From assembly GCA_017428765.1 (NCBI GenBank), contig JAFRQF010000033.1, positions 1 through 32,696 of the forward strand: DNA of 32,696 nt, in the 5' to 3' direction. The DNA is from Erysipelotrichaceae bacterium. Lineage in GTDB: Bacteria > Bacillota_I > Bacilli_A > Erysipelotrichales > Erysipelotrichaceae. The position numbers and the translations under genes were made by a program. The notes beneath the pieces were generated by a model. The model worked only from the letters and a program-made list of their open reading frames with translations. It was not told where the DNA came from and made no database searches. The stretch's first letter is position 1; every line of letters starts with the position of its first letter. Positions 15,444 to 23,290 of this stretch are shown one piece after another.

Positions 15444-16472
15444 ATGTTTTCCGAAAATAAACTCATCAATACCGCTTATCAGAGAGCTTCAAGAAAGCTC
15501 ATCGTTTCCTGTGTATGCATCGCCATGGGCTTAGGACTTCTGGCGTATTCTGTGATCGGTTTCCATGCTAAGACCAGGGATATCCGACACCTGAACTACA
15601 TCATCACGTCCGATGAGAAAGACAAGACCGGAAGACTCGCCTATGGCGATTTCGTCGGCTTTTTTGAGTTTGCGACGTATGGCGAAGATACGGGCTATTA
15701 CATCGCCTATGATGAAGAATTCTTCTACATCATGTCCATGCCCGAAAAGGATTTCGATTATTTTGCCGGTCTCTATGATGACAATGCCGGTTCGACCAGG
15801 ATCTATGGAAGGACGTTCTCTTTGCCTGAGGAGGCAAAATCCTACGCCATATCCGCACTCAACGAAGAGATGGAGACCAATTATGTCACTTACAGCAATT
15901 TTGAAGATGTCTTCGGCGATGTCTGCCTGGCGGCGAGAAAACAGTCTTCGTTACTTGGGTTCAACGGCTACATCGAAACGATGGCACCGTGGTTCATCTT
16001 CTCGATCTTCTTTCTGGTCGGAGGCATCCTGTATCTTCTCATCAGCCGGAAGCAGAGAAAAGATCTCGATATCTTCAAAGACAACGGTCTAGTGGAAAAT
16101 GAGATCGTGAGACAGATGAACAGCGAAAACTGTGTGACCTATGAAAAAGCGATGCTGGCACTGACGGATGACTACCTGGTCAGTCTTGCTGAGCCGATCG
16201 CCGTTGCGAAGTATTCCGATATTGCCTGGGCTTATATCACCAGACACAGGACCAATATGATCTCCGACTATAATTACCTCAATGTGCTGACAAAGGATGG
16301 CAAAGCGATACATTGTGCCAACTCTTCTTCCTTCGGAAAGAAAAACAAGACCGCTTCCCAACAGTTCCATGAGGAGATCCTGTCAAGGCTTGCCGCGAAG
16401 AATGAGAATATCCTTTTCGGCTATACGGAAGAAAACAGGGAAGCTTACTCTTCCATATTGAAGGCAAGATAG
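15444..16472 (+). CDS. Two-TM membrane protein with C-terminal PH-like domain, function unknown, 342 aa
   Basis: Family not securely recognised (it may belong to the DUF6709-type group). Helix 1 spans about residues 19-40, an extracytoplasmic domain of ~140 residues rich in Tyr/Asp follows, helix 2 spans about 181-203 (MAPWFIFSIFFLVGGILYLL), then a cytoplasmic part. That part reads YSDIAWAYITRHRTN then YLNVLTKDGKAIHC, the strand pattern of bacterial PH-like domains. The ATG at 15444 was chosen for GGGAGGA 8 nt upstream and a -10 box between it and the earlier start. It stands alone with its own terminator. A role in membrane sensing is only a guess. Confidence 0.7.
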   Translation: MFSENKLINTAYQRASRKLIVSCVCIAMGLGLLAYSVIGFHAKTRDIRHLNYIITSDEKDKTGRLAYGDFVGFFEFATYGEDTGYYIAYDEEFFYIMSMPEKDFDYFAGLYDDNAGSTRIYGRTFSLPEEAKSYAISALNEEMETNYVTYSNFEDVFGDVCLAARKQSSLLGFNGYIETMAPWFIFSIFFLVGGILYLLISRKQRKDLDIFKDNGLVENEIVRQMNSENCVTYEKAMLALTDDYLVSLAEPIAVAKYSDIAWAYITRHRTNMISDYNYLNVLTKDGKAIHCANSSSFGKKNKTASQQFHEEILSRLAAKNENILFGYTEENREAYSSILKAR

Positions 16473-16501
16473 ATATCCGATATCGTTCATCACAAAACAA
16501 A

Positions 16502-16529
16502 GGGCAGACTTCAAAGTCTGCCGCTTTTT
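16502..16529 (+). terminator. Terminator after the two-TM protein gene
   Basis: GGCAGAC (16502-16508) and GTCTGCC (16515-16521), loop TTCAAA, then GCTTTTTAG. It can also work on the minus strand side for the small gene that ends at 16561. Confidence 0.75.
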
Positions 16530-16560
16530 AGAAAACCGATCCTGTATCCGGATTCAGTGT

Positions 16561-16848
16561 CTATCCTATTTTCAGAAAACCGCCTTCTGCGGGATTGATC
16601 TCTTCCCAGGCTTCTTCGTAGATCCTTATAAGTTCTTCAAGATCCTTTTCCGATCCGTCTGTCGAAAACTGAAGCGGGTTGCGGTGATATTCATCACGAA
16701 GCCCCTGTTTCAGTTCTTCGAGCGTAGCTCCCCCGCGCTTGAAAACGGTCACGGCATATTCGATCGAATCCAGTGCTTCATCGCTTATGGCAGCACCGCT
16801 GATCTTTTCCAGAGCAGCATCATCCAAAGCATTCATATTCTTGATCAT
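16561..16848 (-). CDS. Small acidic helical protein with bacteriocin-like leader motif, 95 aa
   Basis: No known family. The N-terminus MNALDDAALEKISGAA looks like a double-glycine-type leader: a short run, then the LxxxxLEKISGA pattern of class II bacteriocin and NHLP/Nif11 leaders, here ending GA rather than GG. The remaining ~75 residues are charged and helical (EELKQGLRDEYHR; EKDLEELIRIYEEAWEEI), unlike a normal hydrophobic bacteriocin core. GAGGAGG lies about 8 nt before the ATG at 16848, a strong ribosome site, so it is a real gene. No peptidase-containing ABC transporter, modification enzyme or immunity gene is visible nearby. It could also be a cytoplasmic acidic protein whose resemblance is chance. 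Confidence 0.6.
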   Translation of the reverse strand: MIKNMNALDDAALEKISGAAISDEALDSIEYAVTVFKRGGATLEELKQGLRDEYHRNPLQFSTDGSEKDLEELIRIYEEAWEEINPAEGGFLKIG

Positions 16849-16999
16849 CTTTTGATCCTCCTCACTACTGCTATAACACTGCGACCTGTTCGATTTTTCT
16901 GATCGGTGTGCCAGAACGGGACTTTAGAACAGAAGAGGGCACACTGATCGTTTTTTTGCACAGAAGAAAAGATAGTATGAAGCCAGGTGAGGCAATACT

Positions 17000-17305
17000 A
17001 TGAATAACGAAAGAAACTATATCACGATCTGTCATCTTGAAGATCACTTCGGGACTGGTTTTCTGAAAGTAAAGGATGAGCTGATCTTAAAGAAAGAAAA
17101 AGACAATACCTATGATGATGAGGCGATCGCCGTCTATAAGGACGCTGTGCGCTGCGGTTATGTAGCCAATTCGGTCTGTTCGGTCGCCAGAGGGACGCTT
17201 TCGGCGGGAAGGGTCTATGACCGCTTTGAAGAAGAGGCTTCCTGCCTGGTGCGTTTCATCATCGAAGACAGAGCGATCGCTGAGGTCTTTGTCAGAAAGG
17301 CCTAG
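17000..17305 (+). CDS. HIRAN-domain protein, 101 aa
   Basis: The whole protein is one HIRAN domain: GTGFLKVKDELILKKEKDNTYDDEAIAVY (HIRAN strand region, residues ~18-46) followed by GYVANSVCSVARGTLSAGR (~51-69), the conserved GYVAxS and SAGR motifs. HIRAN domains bind DNA ends or modified bases and often occur in repair helicases and nucleases; free-standing versions may assist repair or phage-related processes. AGGTGAGG lies just upstream of the ATG. It has no partner nuclease in the immediate neighbourhood. The gene ends where a dead glycosidase fragment starts (they share one base). Confidence 0.8.
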   Translation: MNNERNYITICHLEDHFGTGFLKVKDELILKKEKDNTYDDEAIAVYKDAVRCGYVANSVCSVARGTLSAGRVYDRFEEEASCLVRFIIEDRAIAEVFVRKA

Positions 17306-17466
17306 ATCTCTTTGCGGCAGTAATCGCCGGGCAGATGAACAAGCGTTACGGTTTCATCCATATCGATCCCGATGATGAAGGAAACGGCACATTAAAAAGA
17401 AGGAAAAAAGATTCCTTCGAGTGGTACAGAAAAGTCATCGCTTCGAATGGCGAAGAATTACAGTAA
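17305..17466 (+). pseudogene. C-terminal remnant of a GH1 6-phospho-beta-glucosidase
   Basis: Read in frame from 17305, the DNA gives DLFAAVIAGQMNKRYGFIHI and then a DPDDEGNGTLKR stretch, then SFEWYRKVIASNGEELQ and a TAA stop. This is the diagnostic end of family-1 glycosidases of the BglA/CelF type (the NKRYGFI..D and SFxWYKKVIxSNGE blocks). The ~420 upstream residues are missing; the HIRAN gene occupies the place. It has no start codon in context and no PTS partner nearby. It is a gene relic left by a deletion, or the scar of an insertion event. Confidence 0.85.
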
Positions 17467-17501
17467 AAACAAGAGTTCTGCTATGCGGCAGAACTCTTGT
17501 T
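17464..17501 (-). terminator. Strong hairpin terminator after the DegV gene
   Basis: AACAAGAGTTCTGC (17468-17481) and its exact complement (17488-17501) form a 14-bp stem around TATGCG, with TTTTTAC on the minus strand. The right arm lies within the last DegV codons. Confidence 0.8.
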
Positions 17502-18323
17502 CGTTTCCAGACAGATGACGACTCCGCGGCGTTCCATGTAGTAGCTGCATAAGCCTCTGGTCGGATAGATGCTGATATCGGCTTCCGGATATTTCGATAA
17601 GACGAGCTCTTTCAGGCTCTTAGCGCCTTCTTCGTTTTCCGTGTGGGTGATGATGGCTCTTCTGCCGTTGAAGCCGGCTTTCTCCATCTCATCGAGCAGG
17701 ATCTTCTGGCATTTCTTTTCGCCTCTGGCCTTGCCGGTCACGGCGATCTTTCCTTCGGCGGTTGCGGTGCCGGTCACGCCGATGTTGAGCACATTGAGCG
17801 AAGCGGCGACGACCTTGTTGACCCTGCCGTTCTGGGCGAGGTTGTGGACCGAGAAGAAAGAGAAGAAGAGCCTGGTGGTCTTTGCATAGTCCCTGACCTT
17901 TTCATCGATCTGTTCGAAGCTGAGACCCTCTTTTTGTAATTCGATCAGTTTTTCGATGAGCAGTATCTCTTCGCCGCCCGTGGACAAAGAGTCGATGACG
18001 GAGACTTTGGCTTTTTTGTTTTCGTCCGTGTACATCTGGGCAGCGGAAAGTGCCGAATTGTAGGAGCCGGAAAGTGCGGAAGTGATGGTGACCACGAAGA
18101 TCTCATCAGCTCCTTGGAAAGCCTCCAGCCAGGCGTCGATGCTTGGACAGGAAGTATAGGAACGGTTCTTATAAGCTGCAAGATAGTCTAACATTTCGCT
18201 GACATTGAGATCTGTTGAATCGGTGAAGCTTCTTTCATCGGTATAGATCGTGAGCGGAACTGTTTTGAAATCCGTGTCTTTAATCTGATAGAGATCACAG
18301 GATGAATCTGCAATGATGCGCAT
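17481..18323 (-). CDS. DegV-family (fatty-acid-binding, FakB-like) protein, 280 aa
   Basis: DegV fold, members of which bind a fatty acid and present it to a kinase (FakB of the FakAB system). Visible: the opening RIIADSSCDL (residues 2-11), SYTSCPSIDAWLEAF (~55-70), the lipid-contact loop VVTITSALSGSYNSA (~77-91) and the C-terminal RAIITHTENE. The length matches the family. I chose the ATG at 18321-18323 because GGAGG sits 7 nt upstream; the ATG at 18336-18338 overlaps that ribosome site. It is divergent from a TetR regulator with palindromic sites in between. No FakA-like kinase is in the window. Confidence 0.85.
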   Translation of the reverse strand: MRIIADSSCDLYQIKDTDFKTVPLTIYTDERSFTDSTDLNVSEMLDYLAAYKNRSYTSCPSIDAWLEAFQGADEIFVVTITSALSGSYNSALSAAQMYTDENKKAKVSVIDSLSTGGEEILLIEKLIELQKEGLSFEQIDEKVRDYAKTTRLFFSFFSVHNLAQNGRVNKVVAASLNVLNIGVTGTATAEGKIAVTGKARGEKKCQKILLDEMEKAGFNGRRAIITHTENEEGAKSLKELVLSKYPEADISIYPTRGLCSYYMERRGVVICLETNKSSAA

Positions 18324-18339
18324 AGTAAAATCCTCCATC

Positions 18340-18359
18340 CTTACATGTCAAATTGTAAG
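18340..18359. promoter_or_regulatory. Candidate operator between DegV and TetR genes
   Basis: CTTACA-N8-TGTAAG inverted repeat (18340-18345 with 18354-18359), overlapping the -35 region of the TetR promoter. Symmetry and position suit a TetR-type autoregulatory site. Confidence 0.4.
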
Positions 18360-18381
18360 AAGAATCATACTGTGTTAAAAT
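18353..18381 (+). promoter_or_regulatory. Promoter of the TetR/UvrA-like genes
   Basis: TTGTAA (18353-18358), a 17-nt spacer and TAAAAT (18376-18381). The -35 lies within the upstream dyad. Confidence 0.5.
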
Positions 18382-18398
18382 GTACAAAAGGGCATAAA

Positions 18399-18416
18399 AT
18401 GTCACAATAGCGACAT
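18399..18416. promoter_or_regulatory. Second candidate operator
   Basis: ATGTCACAATAGCGACAT is an 18-nt hyphenated dyad (7 of 9 symmetrical positions), downstream of the TetR -10 box and upstream of its ribosome site, a roadblock position. Confidence 0.4.
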
Positions 18417-18437
18417 CAGGGGTGATTTTGTAACAAT

Positions 18438-18995
18438 ATGAAGATCAAAACGGAACTGAATAACAGAACAGTCGCGACCCGAATGGCGATCGGTGATGCG
18501 ATCATCGATGAGCTGGAAGACAAGGAATTTTCCAAGATCCGGGTCAGTGATGTCATCCGCCGTGCGAAAGTTTCACGCATGTCTTTTTATCGTTACTATG
18601 AAAACCTCTATGATGCCTTATGCGACTATCTCAATATCATCGTCAACGGCTATATGATCGAGGGCGGTGAAAAGGATGATCCGGATGTCTTCATGCGTCT
18701 GGAACACATCGAATTCTCTCTGAATTATTTCGACCGCTATGCCCGCTACTTCCTGACCCTCAATAACAAGGGCCTGTATGCGATACTGATGGATGCGGTC
18801 AATGAATATATGGTCAAAAACATCCTGCCGCAGAAGAAACTGCATATGTATGAGCTTTATGCCTATGCGGGAGGACTTCTCAATTCTTTCATGAAGTGGG
18901 AGGAAGACGGCAAGAAAGAGACGGCACACAATGTGGCGTCGATGATCTACCGGCTCTATGATCATCATCGGGCCGAAGAGGATATCTGGGTTTAA
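18438..18995 (+). CDS. TetR/AcrR-family regulator, 185 aa
   Basis: Residues ~10-60 form a TetR-type helix-turn-helix (IGDAIIDELEDKEFSKIRV, then SDVIRRAKVSRMSFYRYYEN, the recognition helix with the conserved SxxSFYRYF-like end). The C-terminal ~120 residues are helical and variable, as normal for ligand domains. The ribosome site AGGGGTGA lies 12 nt upstream. It is followed by a weak terminator and then a UvrA-like ATPase, and is divergent from DegV; two dyads lie in the shared upstream region. Repression of its own gene, and perhaps of the ATPase and DegV genes, is inferred. Confidence 0.85.
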   Translation: MKIKTELNNRTVATRMAIGDAIIDELEDKEFSKIRVSDVIRRAKVSRMSFYRYYENLYDALCDYLNIIVNGYMIEGGEKDDPDVFMRLEHIEFSLNYFDRYARYFLTLNNKGLYAILMDAVNEYMVKNILPQKKLHMYELYAYAGGLLNSFMKWEEDGKKETAHNVASMIYRLYDHHRAEEDIWV

Positions 18996-18996
18996 G

Positions 18997-19021
18997 GCCA
19001 TCCTGAAACGATGGCTTTTTA
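18997..19021 (+). terminator. Weak terminator/attenuator between TetR and UvrA-like genes
   Basis: GCCATC (18997-19002) and GATGGC (19010-19015) around CTGAAAC, followed by TTTTTAG. The short 6-bp stem should allow some read-through into the downstream gene. Confidence 0.6.
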
Positions 19022-19041
19022 GTTTATGAAAGGCAGATCAT

Positions 19042-21531
19042 ATGGAATATAACAAACCGAAAAAGATCGAAGTGCGCGGCGCAAGAGTGCACAATCTGAA
19101 AAACATCGATGTCGATATCCCTCTGGATAAGATCACAGCGATCGCCGGTGTCTCAGGTTCGGGAAAATCTTCCTTAGCCCTGGGCGTCTTATATGCGGAA
19201 GGATCGAGACGCTATCTGGAGTCTTTGTCGACCTATACCAGAAGAAGGATGACCCAGGCTGCCAGAGCCGATGTCGATGAAGTTTTGTATGTACCAGCCT
19301 CTCTGGCTTTGCATCAAAGACCCGGCGTTCCGGGCATCCGCTCGACGTTCGGTACGGGGAGCGAACTTCTCAATTCCTTACGTCTGATGTTTTCAAGACT
19401 GGCCTCGCACCGCTGTCCGAATGGCCATTACGTAAAGCCTTCCTTTGCGGTCGCTTCGATGAAAGAGATGATCTGTCCGGAATGCGGTGAACACTTCTAC
19501 GGTCCGGGTGCGGAGGAACTGGCTTTCAATTCTTCCGGTGCCTGCAAGTGCTGCGGCGGTACGGGCATGGTGCGGACGGTCGATATGGATACACTCATAC
19601 CCGACAAAAACTTAAGCATCGATGATGGTGCGGTCGCGCCATGGAATTCGCTGATGTGGTCTTTGATGACCGATGTCTGCCGTGCGATGGGCGTAAGGAC
19701 GGATGTCCCGTTCAAAGACCTGACCAAAGAAGAACAGGATATCGTCTATGACGGTCCGATGGAAAAGAAACACATCTTTTACAGGCCGAAGGGAAAAGAC
19801 AATCCCCTTGCTGCCGAGATGGATTTTACCTATTACAGTGCAAAGGCAACGGTCCTCAATGCCTTAAGCAAAGTCAAAGATGAAAAAGGCATGAAGCGGG
19901 TCGAGAAATTCTTAAAGGAAGATATCTGCCCGGAGTGCCACGGGACAAGATTATCGGAAGCCGCAAGAGCTCCGAAGATCATGGGCCTTTCTCTGGATGA
20001 AGTCTGTAAGATGACGCTCAAGGAGTCGATCGAATGGGTCAAGAAAGTTCCTGCTTCCTTACCGGAAGAGATGCGTCCGATGGCGGAAAGGATCGTTGAA
20101 TCCTATCTTGATAACGCAAAGCGTCTGATGGAGTTAGGGCTTGGCTATCTGAGTCTTGACCGTGCCTCTTCCACGCTTTCCACCGGCGAAAGACAGCGCC
20201 TGCAGCTCTCCCGTGCCGTACGAAACCGCACGACCGGTGTCCTCTATGTCTTGGATGAGCCTTCGATCGGTCTTCATCCGGCCAACATCGTCGGTCTCAA
20301 CGGCGTCATGCACGACCTGATCAAGGACGGCAACTCCGTGATCCTGGTCGACCACGATACGCAGATCCTCAAGGAAGCTGACTATATGATCGAGCTGGGG
20401 CCAAAGGCGGGAGCCGACGGCGGTAAGATCATCGCACAGGGCACACTTGAAGAGATCGCAGAAAACAAGGATTCCGTCATTGCCCCATATCTGAAAGAGG
20501 AACATGCGATCAAAGCATCCGATCGAAAAGATGATCTCTTCGAAAGCGGAAGCATCGATATGGAGACCGATGTCATCCATACCGTCAGACCTTTGAAGGT
20601 CTCGATCCCGAAAAACAGACTGACAGCCGTGACCGGCGTTTCCGGTTCGGGCAAGACGACGATGGTGTTGGAAAGTCTCATACCTGCTCTCCAGCATCTC
20701 TGTTACGGAACTTCGCTTCCAAGTCACGTGAAGAAGATCGAAGCTAAAGGCATCAGGGAAGTCAAACTGATCGATGCCACACCGATCGGCATCAATGTCC
20801 GCTCGACCGTAGCGACCTATGCCAATGTCCATGACGAACTGCGCAAGATCTTCGCCAGGACGGCGGATGCGAAGAAGTACGGATACAAGGCTTCGGACTT
20901 CTCCTACAATACCGGATCTTTGCGCTGTGAAAACTGTGATGGTACCGGTCAGGTCTCATTGGACGTACAGTTCCTGCCTGACGTCGATGTCCCGTGTCCG
21001 ATCTGCCGCGGCAGCCGCTATTCCAAGACGGCCAAGAAGATCGTCTATACCAACAAGGATGGCGTCTCTCTGTCTCTTCCGGAGCTGATGGAGATGGATG
21101 TCGAACATGCATTGAAGTTCTGCGAAAAGATGAATGCCGTGAAGTCGAAACTGGAGACATTGAACGATCTGGGTCTCGGTTATCTGACACTGGGCGAGGC
21201 GACACCGAGCCTTTCGGGCGGCGAAGCGCAACGACTCAAGCTGGCCTATGAGATGGGCAGGAAACAGAGCGATACTCTGTTCATCTTCGATGAACCGACC
21301 ATCGGCTTACATCCCAAGGATGTGGAGACCTTATTGAAAGTCTTTGATTCTTTGAAGGAACTTGGCGCTACGATACTCGTCATCGAACACGACCTCGATG
21401 TCATACGAAGCGCCGACTACATCATCGATATGGGTCCGGAAGGCGGAAAGGACGGCGGGCGGATCGTCGCCTGCGGCACGCCGAAGGAAGTCAAAGAAAA
21501 CACAGACAGTATCACCGGACGTTTCATATAA
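19042..21531 (+). CDS. UvrA-like ABC ATPase lacking the UvrB-binding domain, 829 aa
   Basis: Tandem ABC ATPase of the UvrA type. First cassette: Walker A GVSGSGKSS (36-44), signature LSTGERQRLQLSRA (~378-391) and Walker B LYVLDEPSIGLHP (~399-411). Second cassette: Walker A GVSGSGKTT (~532-540), signature LSGGEAQRLKLA (~723) and Walker B LFIFDEPTIGLHP (~746). Zinc-binding CPECG...CKCC (~150-175) and CENC...CPICRG (~630-655) are present. The ~115-residue UvrB-binding domain that normally follows the HCP...GH stretch is absent, as in class II UvrA (UvrA2) proteins linked to resistance to DNA-binding drugs. It therefore probably does not load UvrB. Its TetR neighbour fits an inducible self-protection role. 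Canonical uvrA/uvrB are not in the window. Confidence 0.88.
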   Translation: MEYNKPKKIEVRGARVHNLKNIDVDIPLDKITAIAGVSGSGKSSLALGVLYAEGSRRYLESLSTYTRRRMTQAARADVDEVLYVPASLALHQRPGVPGIRSTFGTGSELLNSLRLMFSRLASHRCPNGHYVKPSFAVASMKEMICPECGEHFYGPGAEELAFNSSGACKCCGGTGMVRTVDMDTLIPDKNLSIDDGAVAPWNSLMWSLMTDVCRAMGVRTDVPFKDLTKEEQDIVYDGPMEKKHIFYRPKGKDNPLAAEMDFTYYSAKATVLNALSKVKDEKGMKRVEKFLKEDICPECHGTRLSEAARAPKIMGLSLDEVCKMTLKESIEWVKKVPASLPEEMRPMAERIVESYLDNAKRLMELGLGYLSLDRASSTLSTGERQRLQLSRAVRNRTTGVLYVLDEPSIGLHPANIVGLNGVMHDLIKDGNSVILVDHDTQILKEADYMIELGPKAGADGGKIIAQGTLEEIAENKDSVIAPYLKEEHAIKASDRKDDLFESGSIDMETDVIHTVRPLKVSIPKNRLTAVTGVSGSGKTTMVLESLIPALQHLCYGTSLPSHVKKIEAKGIREVKLIDATPIGINVRSTVATYANVHDELRKIFARTADAKKYGYKASDFSYNTGSLRCENCDGTGQVSLDVQFLPDVDVPCPICRGSRYSKTAKKIVYTNKDGVSLSLPELMEMDVEHALKFCEKMNAVKSKLETLNDLGLGYLTLGEATPSLSGGEAQRLKLAYEMGRKQSDTLFIFDEPTIGLHPKDVETLLKVFDSLKELGATILVIEHDLDVIRSADYIIDMGPEGGKDGGRIVACGTPKEVKENTDSITGRFI

Positions 21532-21538
21532 GAAGACC

Positions 21539-21569
21539 AGGAAGCAGGATGACTGCTTCCTTTCTTTTG
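21539..21569 (+). terminator. Terminator after the UvrA-like gene
   Basis: AGGAAGCAG (21539-21547) and CTGCTTCCT (21553-21561), loop GATGA, followed by TTCTTTTG. Confidence 0.8.
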
Positions 21570-21618
21570 TAAGAAGAAATGGTACTATTAAAGTATCAAA
21601 ACGAAAGAAAGAGGAACT

Positions 21619-22224
21619 ATGCATATCAAGCCCTATGGATTTCGTAAGCTGCTGCATATGTTTGCCGTGAGCATCACGACGGCGATGCTGATGCGGATCG
21701 ATACCTGGCTGCATGTCATCTATGCCTGTCTTACCGCGATCGTCATCATCTACCCGCTCTTGGCCCTTTTTGAAAAGTATCCGGCCTATAAGCGTTTCTT
21801 TGTCGAGAAGGAACCGGGAGAAGCCAAACTTTCGATGGTCCTGCTGTTTGGGACGCTGATGATCCTGACGCTTCTTGGCTGGGCACTGTTCAACAATAAG
21901 TACACGGTCTTAGCTGCCTTGCTGATGTGGGGACTGGGCGATGCCTCCGCGGCACTAATCGGTATCCCCTATGGAAGACACAGGCTCGGCCGCAAATCCC
22001 TGGAAGGAACACTGGCGATGTTCATCGTTTCCTTTCTTGCAGGCTATCTGATCCTGGCACATTTTACTGCTTTCTCAGATGCTAAGATATTGTTGACCGT
22101 AGCGATCTCCGCTGTGATCGCAACTCTCACGGAATTCTTTTCGCCTTCCAAGGCCGATACCTTCACGGTACCGATCGTGACGTTATTGTGCCTGCAGCTG
22201 CTGGAGATCCTGTTGAAGTTATAA
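21619..22224 (+). CDS. Polyprenol/diacylglycerol kinase-like membrane protein (SEC59/phytol-kinase type), 201 aa
   Basis: Polytopic membrane protein, about six helices. The strongest block is WGLGDASAALIGIPYGRHRLG then RKSLEGTLAMF (residues ~112-140), the GDxxAAxxG..YG and KSxEG motifs of the CTP-dependent diacylglycerol/dolichol/phytol kinase family. FFSPSKADTFTVPI near the C-terminus matches the family's ExxxxxxxDNxxVP-like segment, with Thr in place of Asn. It likely phosphorylates a lipid alcohol at the membrane. AGAGGAAC lies before the ATG. The macro-domain gene starts 3 nt after its stop without a ribosome site, so the two are coupled. Confidence 0.75.
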   Translation: MHIKPYGFRKLLHMFAVSITTAMLMRIDTWLHVIYACLTAIVIIYPLLALFEKYPAYKRFFVEKEPGEAKLSMVLLFGTLMILTLLGWALFNNKYTVLAALLMWGLGDASAALIGIPYGRHRLGRKSLEGTLAMFIVSFLAGYLILAHFTAFSDAKILLTVAISAVIATLTEFFSPSKADTFTVPIVTLLCLQLLEILLKL

Positions 22225-22227
22225 ACC

Positions 22228-23244
22228 ATGCCATTACAGATATCAAGAAACGACATTCAGAAGATCAAAGCCGATGCGATCGTCGATCCGACCGATGTTT
22301 TCCTTTCGGGTTCCGGCAGCATCGATGCGCGCATCCATGAACTGGCCGGTGAAGGCCTGGAGGAAGAACTTTCTTCCTATGAAAGACTGGAACCGGGCAA
22401 GGCCATCCTGACCAAAAGCTACGGTTTGAAAAACTGTAAATACATCATCCATACCTGCGGTCCGCATTACATCGATGGAGATCATGAAGAAGAAAAGATC
22501 CTTGCCTCCTGTTATAAGGAATGTCTGAAGCTTGCGAAAGAAAAGGAACTTTCTTCGATCGCTTTTCCTTTGATCGCTTCCGGTACCTTTGCCTTCCCGA
22601 AAGGCAAGGCGCTTCGCATCGCTTCCGATACGATCACCGACTTTCTGATCGATGAGGAAATGGATGTCTTTCTTCTGGTCTATGATAAGGAATCCTTCGA
22701 TTCGGCAAACCGCCTCTATGCGGATGTGAAAGACTATCTCGATCAGAATCTGAAACCGCGCAAAAGAAAAGAGATCTCGGAAACGGGTCCCCGTCCGAAC
22801 AAGGTCCCTTATTCCAAGCCTTCTCTCCTTAAAGAAGAGACGACGGAAGAGATGGAATTGTCCGCTCCGTATTTCGCGATGGCGGAAAAGGAGAGGTTTG
22901 AGCCGGATGAATCGTTTTCGCAGTGCCTGATCCGGATGATCGATGAAAGGCATATGAAAGACCCGGATGTCTACAAGCGGGCGAACATCGACCGCAAACA
23001 TTTCAACCACATCAAAAACAATGCCGCCTATAAGCCGAAGAAAGTGACGGCCGTGGCTCTGGCGATCGGCATGCGTTTGAATATCGAGGAGACCAATACG
23101 TTACTGGAACGAGCGGGTTTTGTTTTATCGCGTTCTTCGAAGTTCGATCTGATCATCCGCTATTGTATCGAACATCAGATCTACAACATTTTTGATATCA
23201 ACGAGCTTTTGTTCCGGGAAGACCAGCAGACCCTGGGCTGTTAA
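22228..23244 (+). CDS. Macro domain protein with C-terminal helical (HTH-like) domain, 338 aa
   Basis: Residues ~1-170 form a macro domain, the ADP-ribose-binding/hydrolase fold: KADAIVDPTDVFLSGSGSID (~14-33) corresponds to the NAAN/GGGV region, YIIHTCGP (72-79) and IAFPLIASGTFAFP (111-124) are the other ligand loops. The first Asn of the usual NAAN/NPTD is Asp20, and the Gly-rich loop is SGSGSID. After a charged linker, residues ~230-335 (FSQCLIRMIDERHMKDPDVY, NIDRKHFNHIKNN, VTAVALAIGMRLNIEETNTLL) form a helical domain that resembles XRE-like HTH proteins and recurs as a fusion to macro domains. It could bind DNA or ADP-ribosylated targets. Neighbouring VWA and ADP-ribosylglycohydrolase genes suggest ADP-ribose metabolism or signalling. 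Confidence 0.82.
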   Translation: MPLQISRNDIQKIKADAIVDPTDVFLSGSGSIDARIHELAGEGLEEELSSYERLEPGKAILTKSYGLKNCKYIIHTCGPHYIDGDHEEEKILASCYKECLKLAKEKELSSIAFPLIASGTFAFPKGKALRIASDTITDFLIDEEMDVFLLVYDKESFDSANRLYADVKDYLDQNLKPRKRKEISETGPRPNKVPYSKPSLLKEETTEEMELSAPYFAMAEKERFEPDESFSQCLIRMIDERHMKDPDVYKRANIDRKHFNHIKNNAAYKPKKVTAVALAIGMRLNIEETNTLLERAGFVLSRSSKFDLIIRYCIEHQIYNIFDINELLFREDQQTLGC

Positions 23245-23246
23245 AT

Positions 23247-23277
23247 GTCGTCCGGCAGACGACCATAAGTTTTTTCA
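23247..23277 (+). terminator. Weak terminator-like hairpin after the macro gene
   Basis: GTCGTC (23247-23252) and GACGAC (23258-23263), followed after 7 nt by TTTTTTC. The gap before the T run makes it suboptimal. Confidence 0.4.
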
Positions 23278-23290
23278 TTCTAGTTAAGAT

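Noticed and set aside
17468..17501. Perfect 14-bp inverted repeat considered as an attachment site or IS end
   Set aside because: Position at the DegV stop and the following U-tract on the minus strand fit a terminator better.
20134..20832. 232-aa minus-strand frame inside the UvrA-like gene
   Set aside because: Fully inside a conserved ATPase gene; no recognisable domain.
22243..23010. 255-aa minus-strand frame opposite the macro gene
   Set aside because: Shadow of the macro gene; no start context, and rich in Arg/Phe as expected for the complementary frame.
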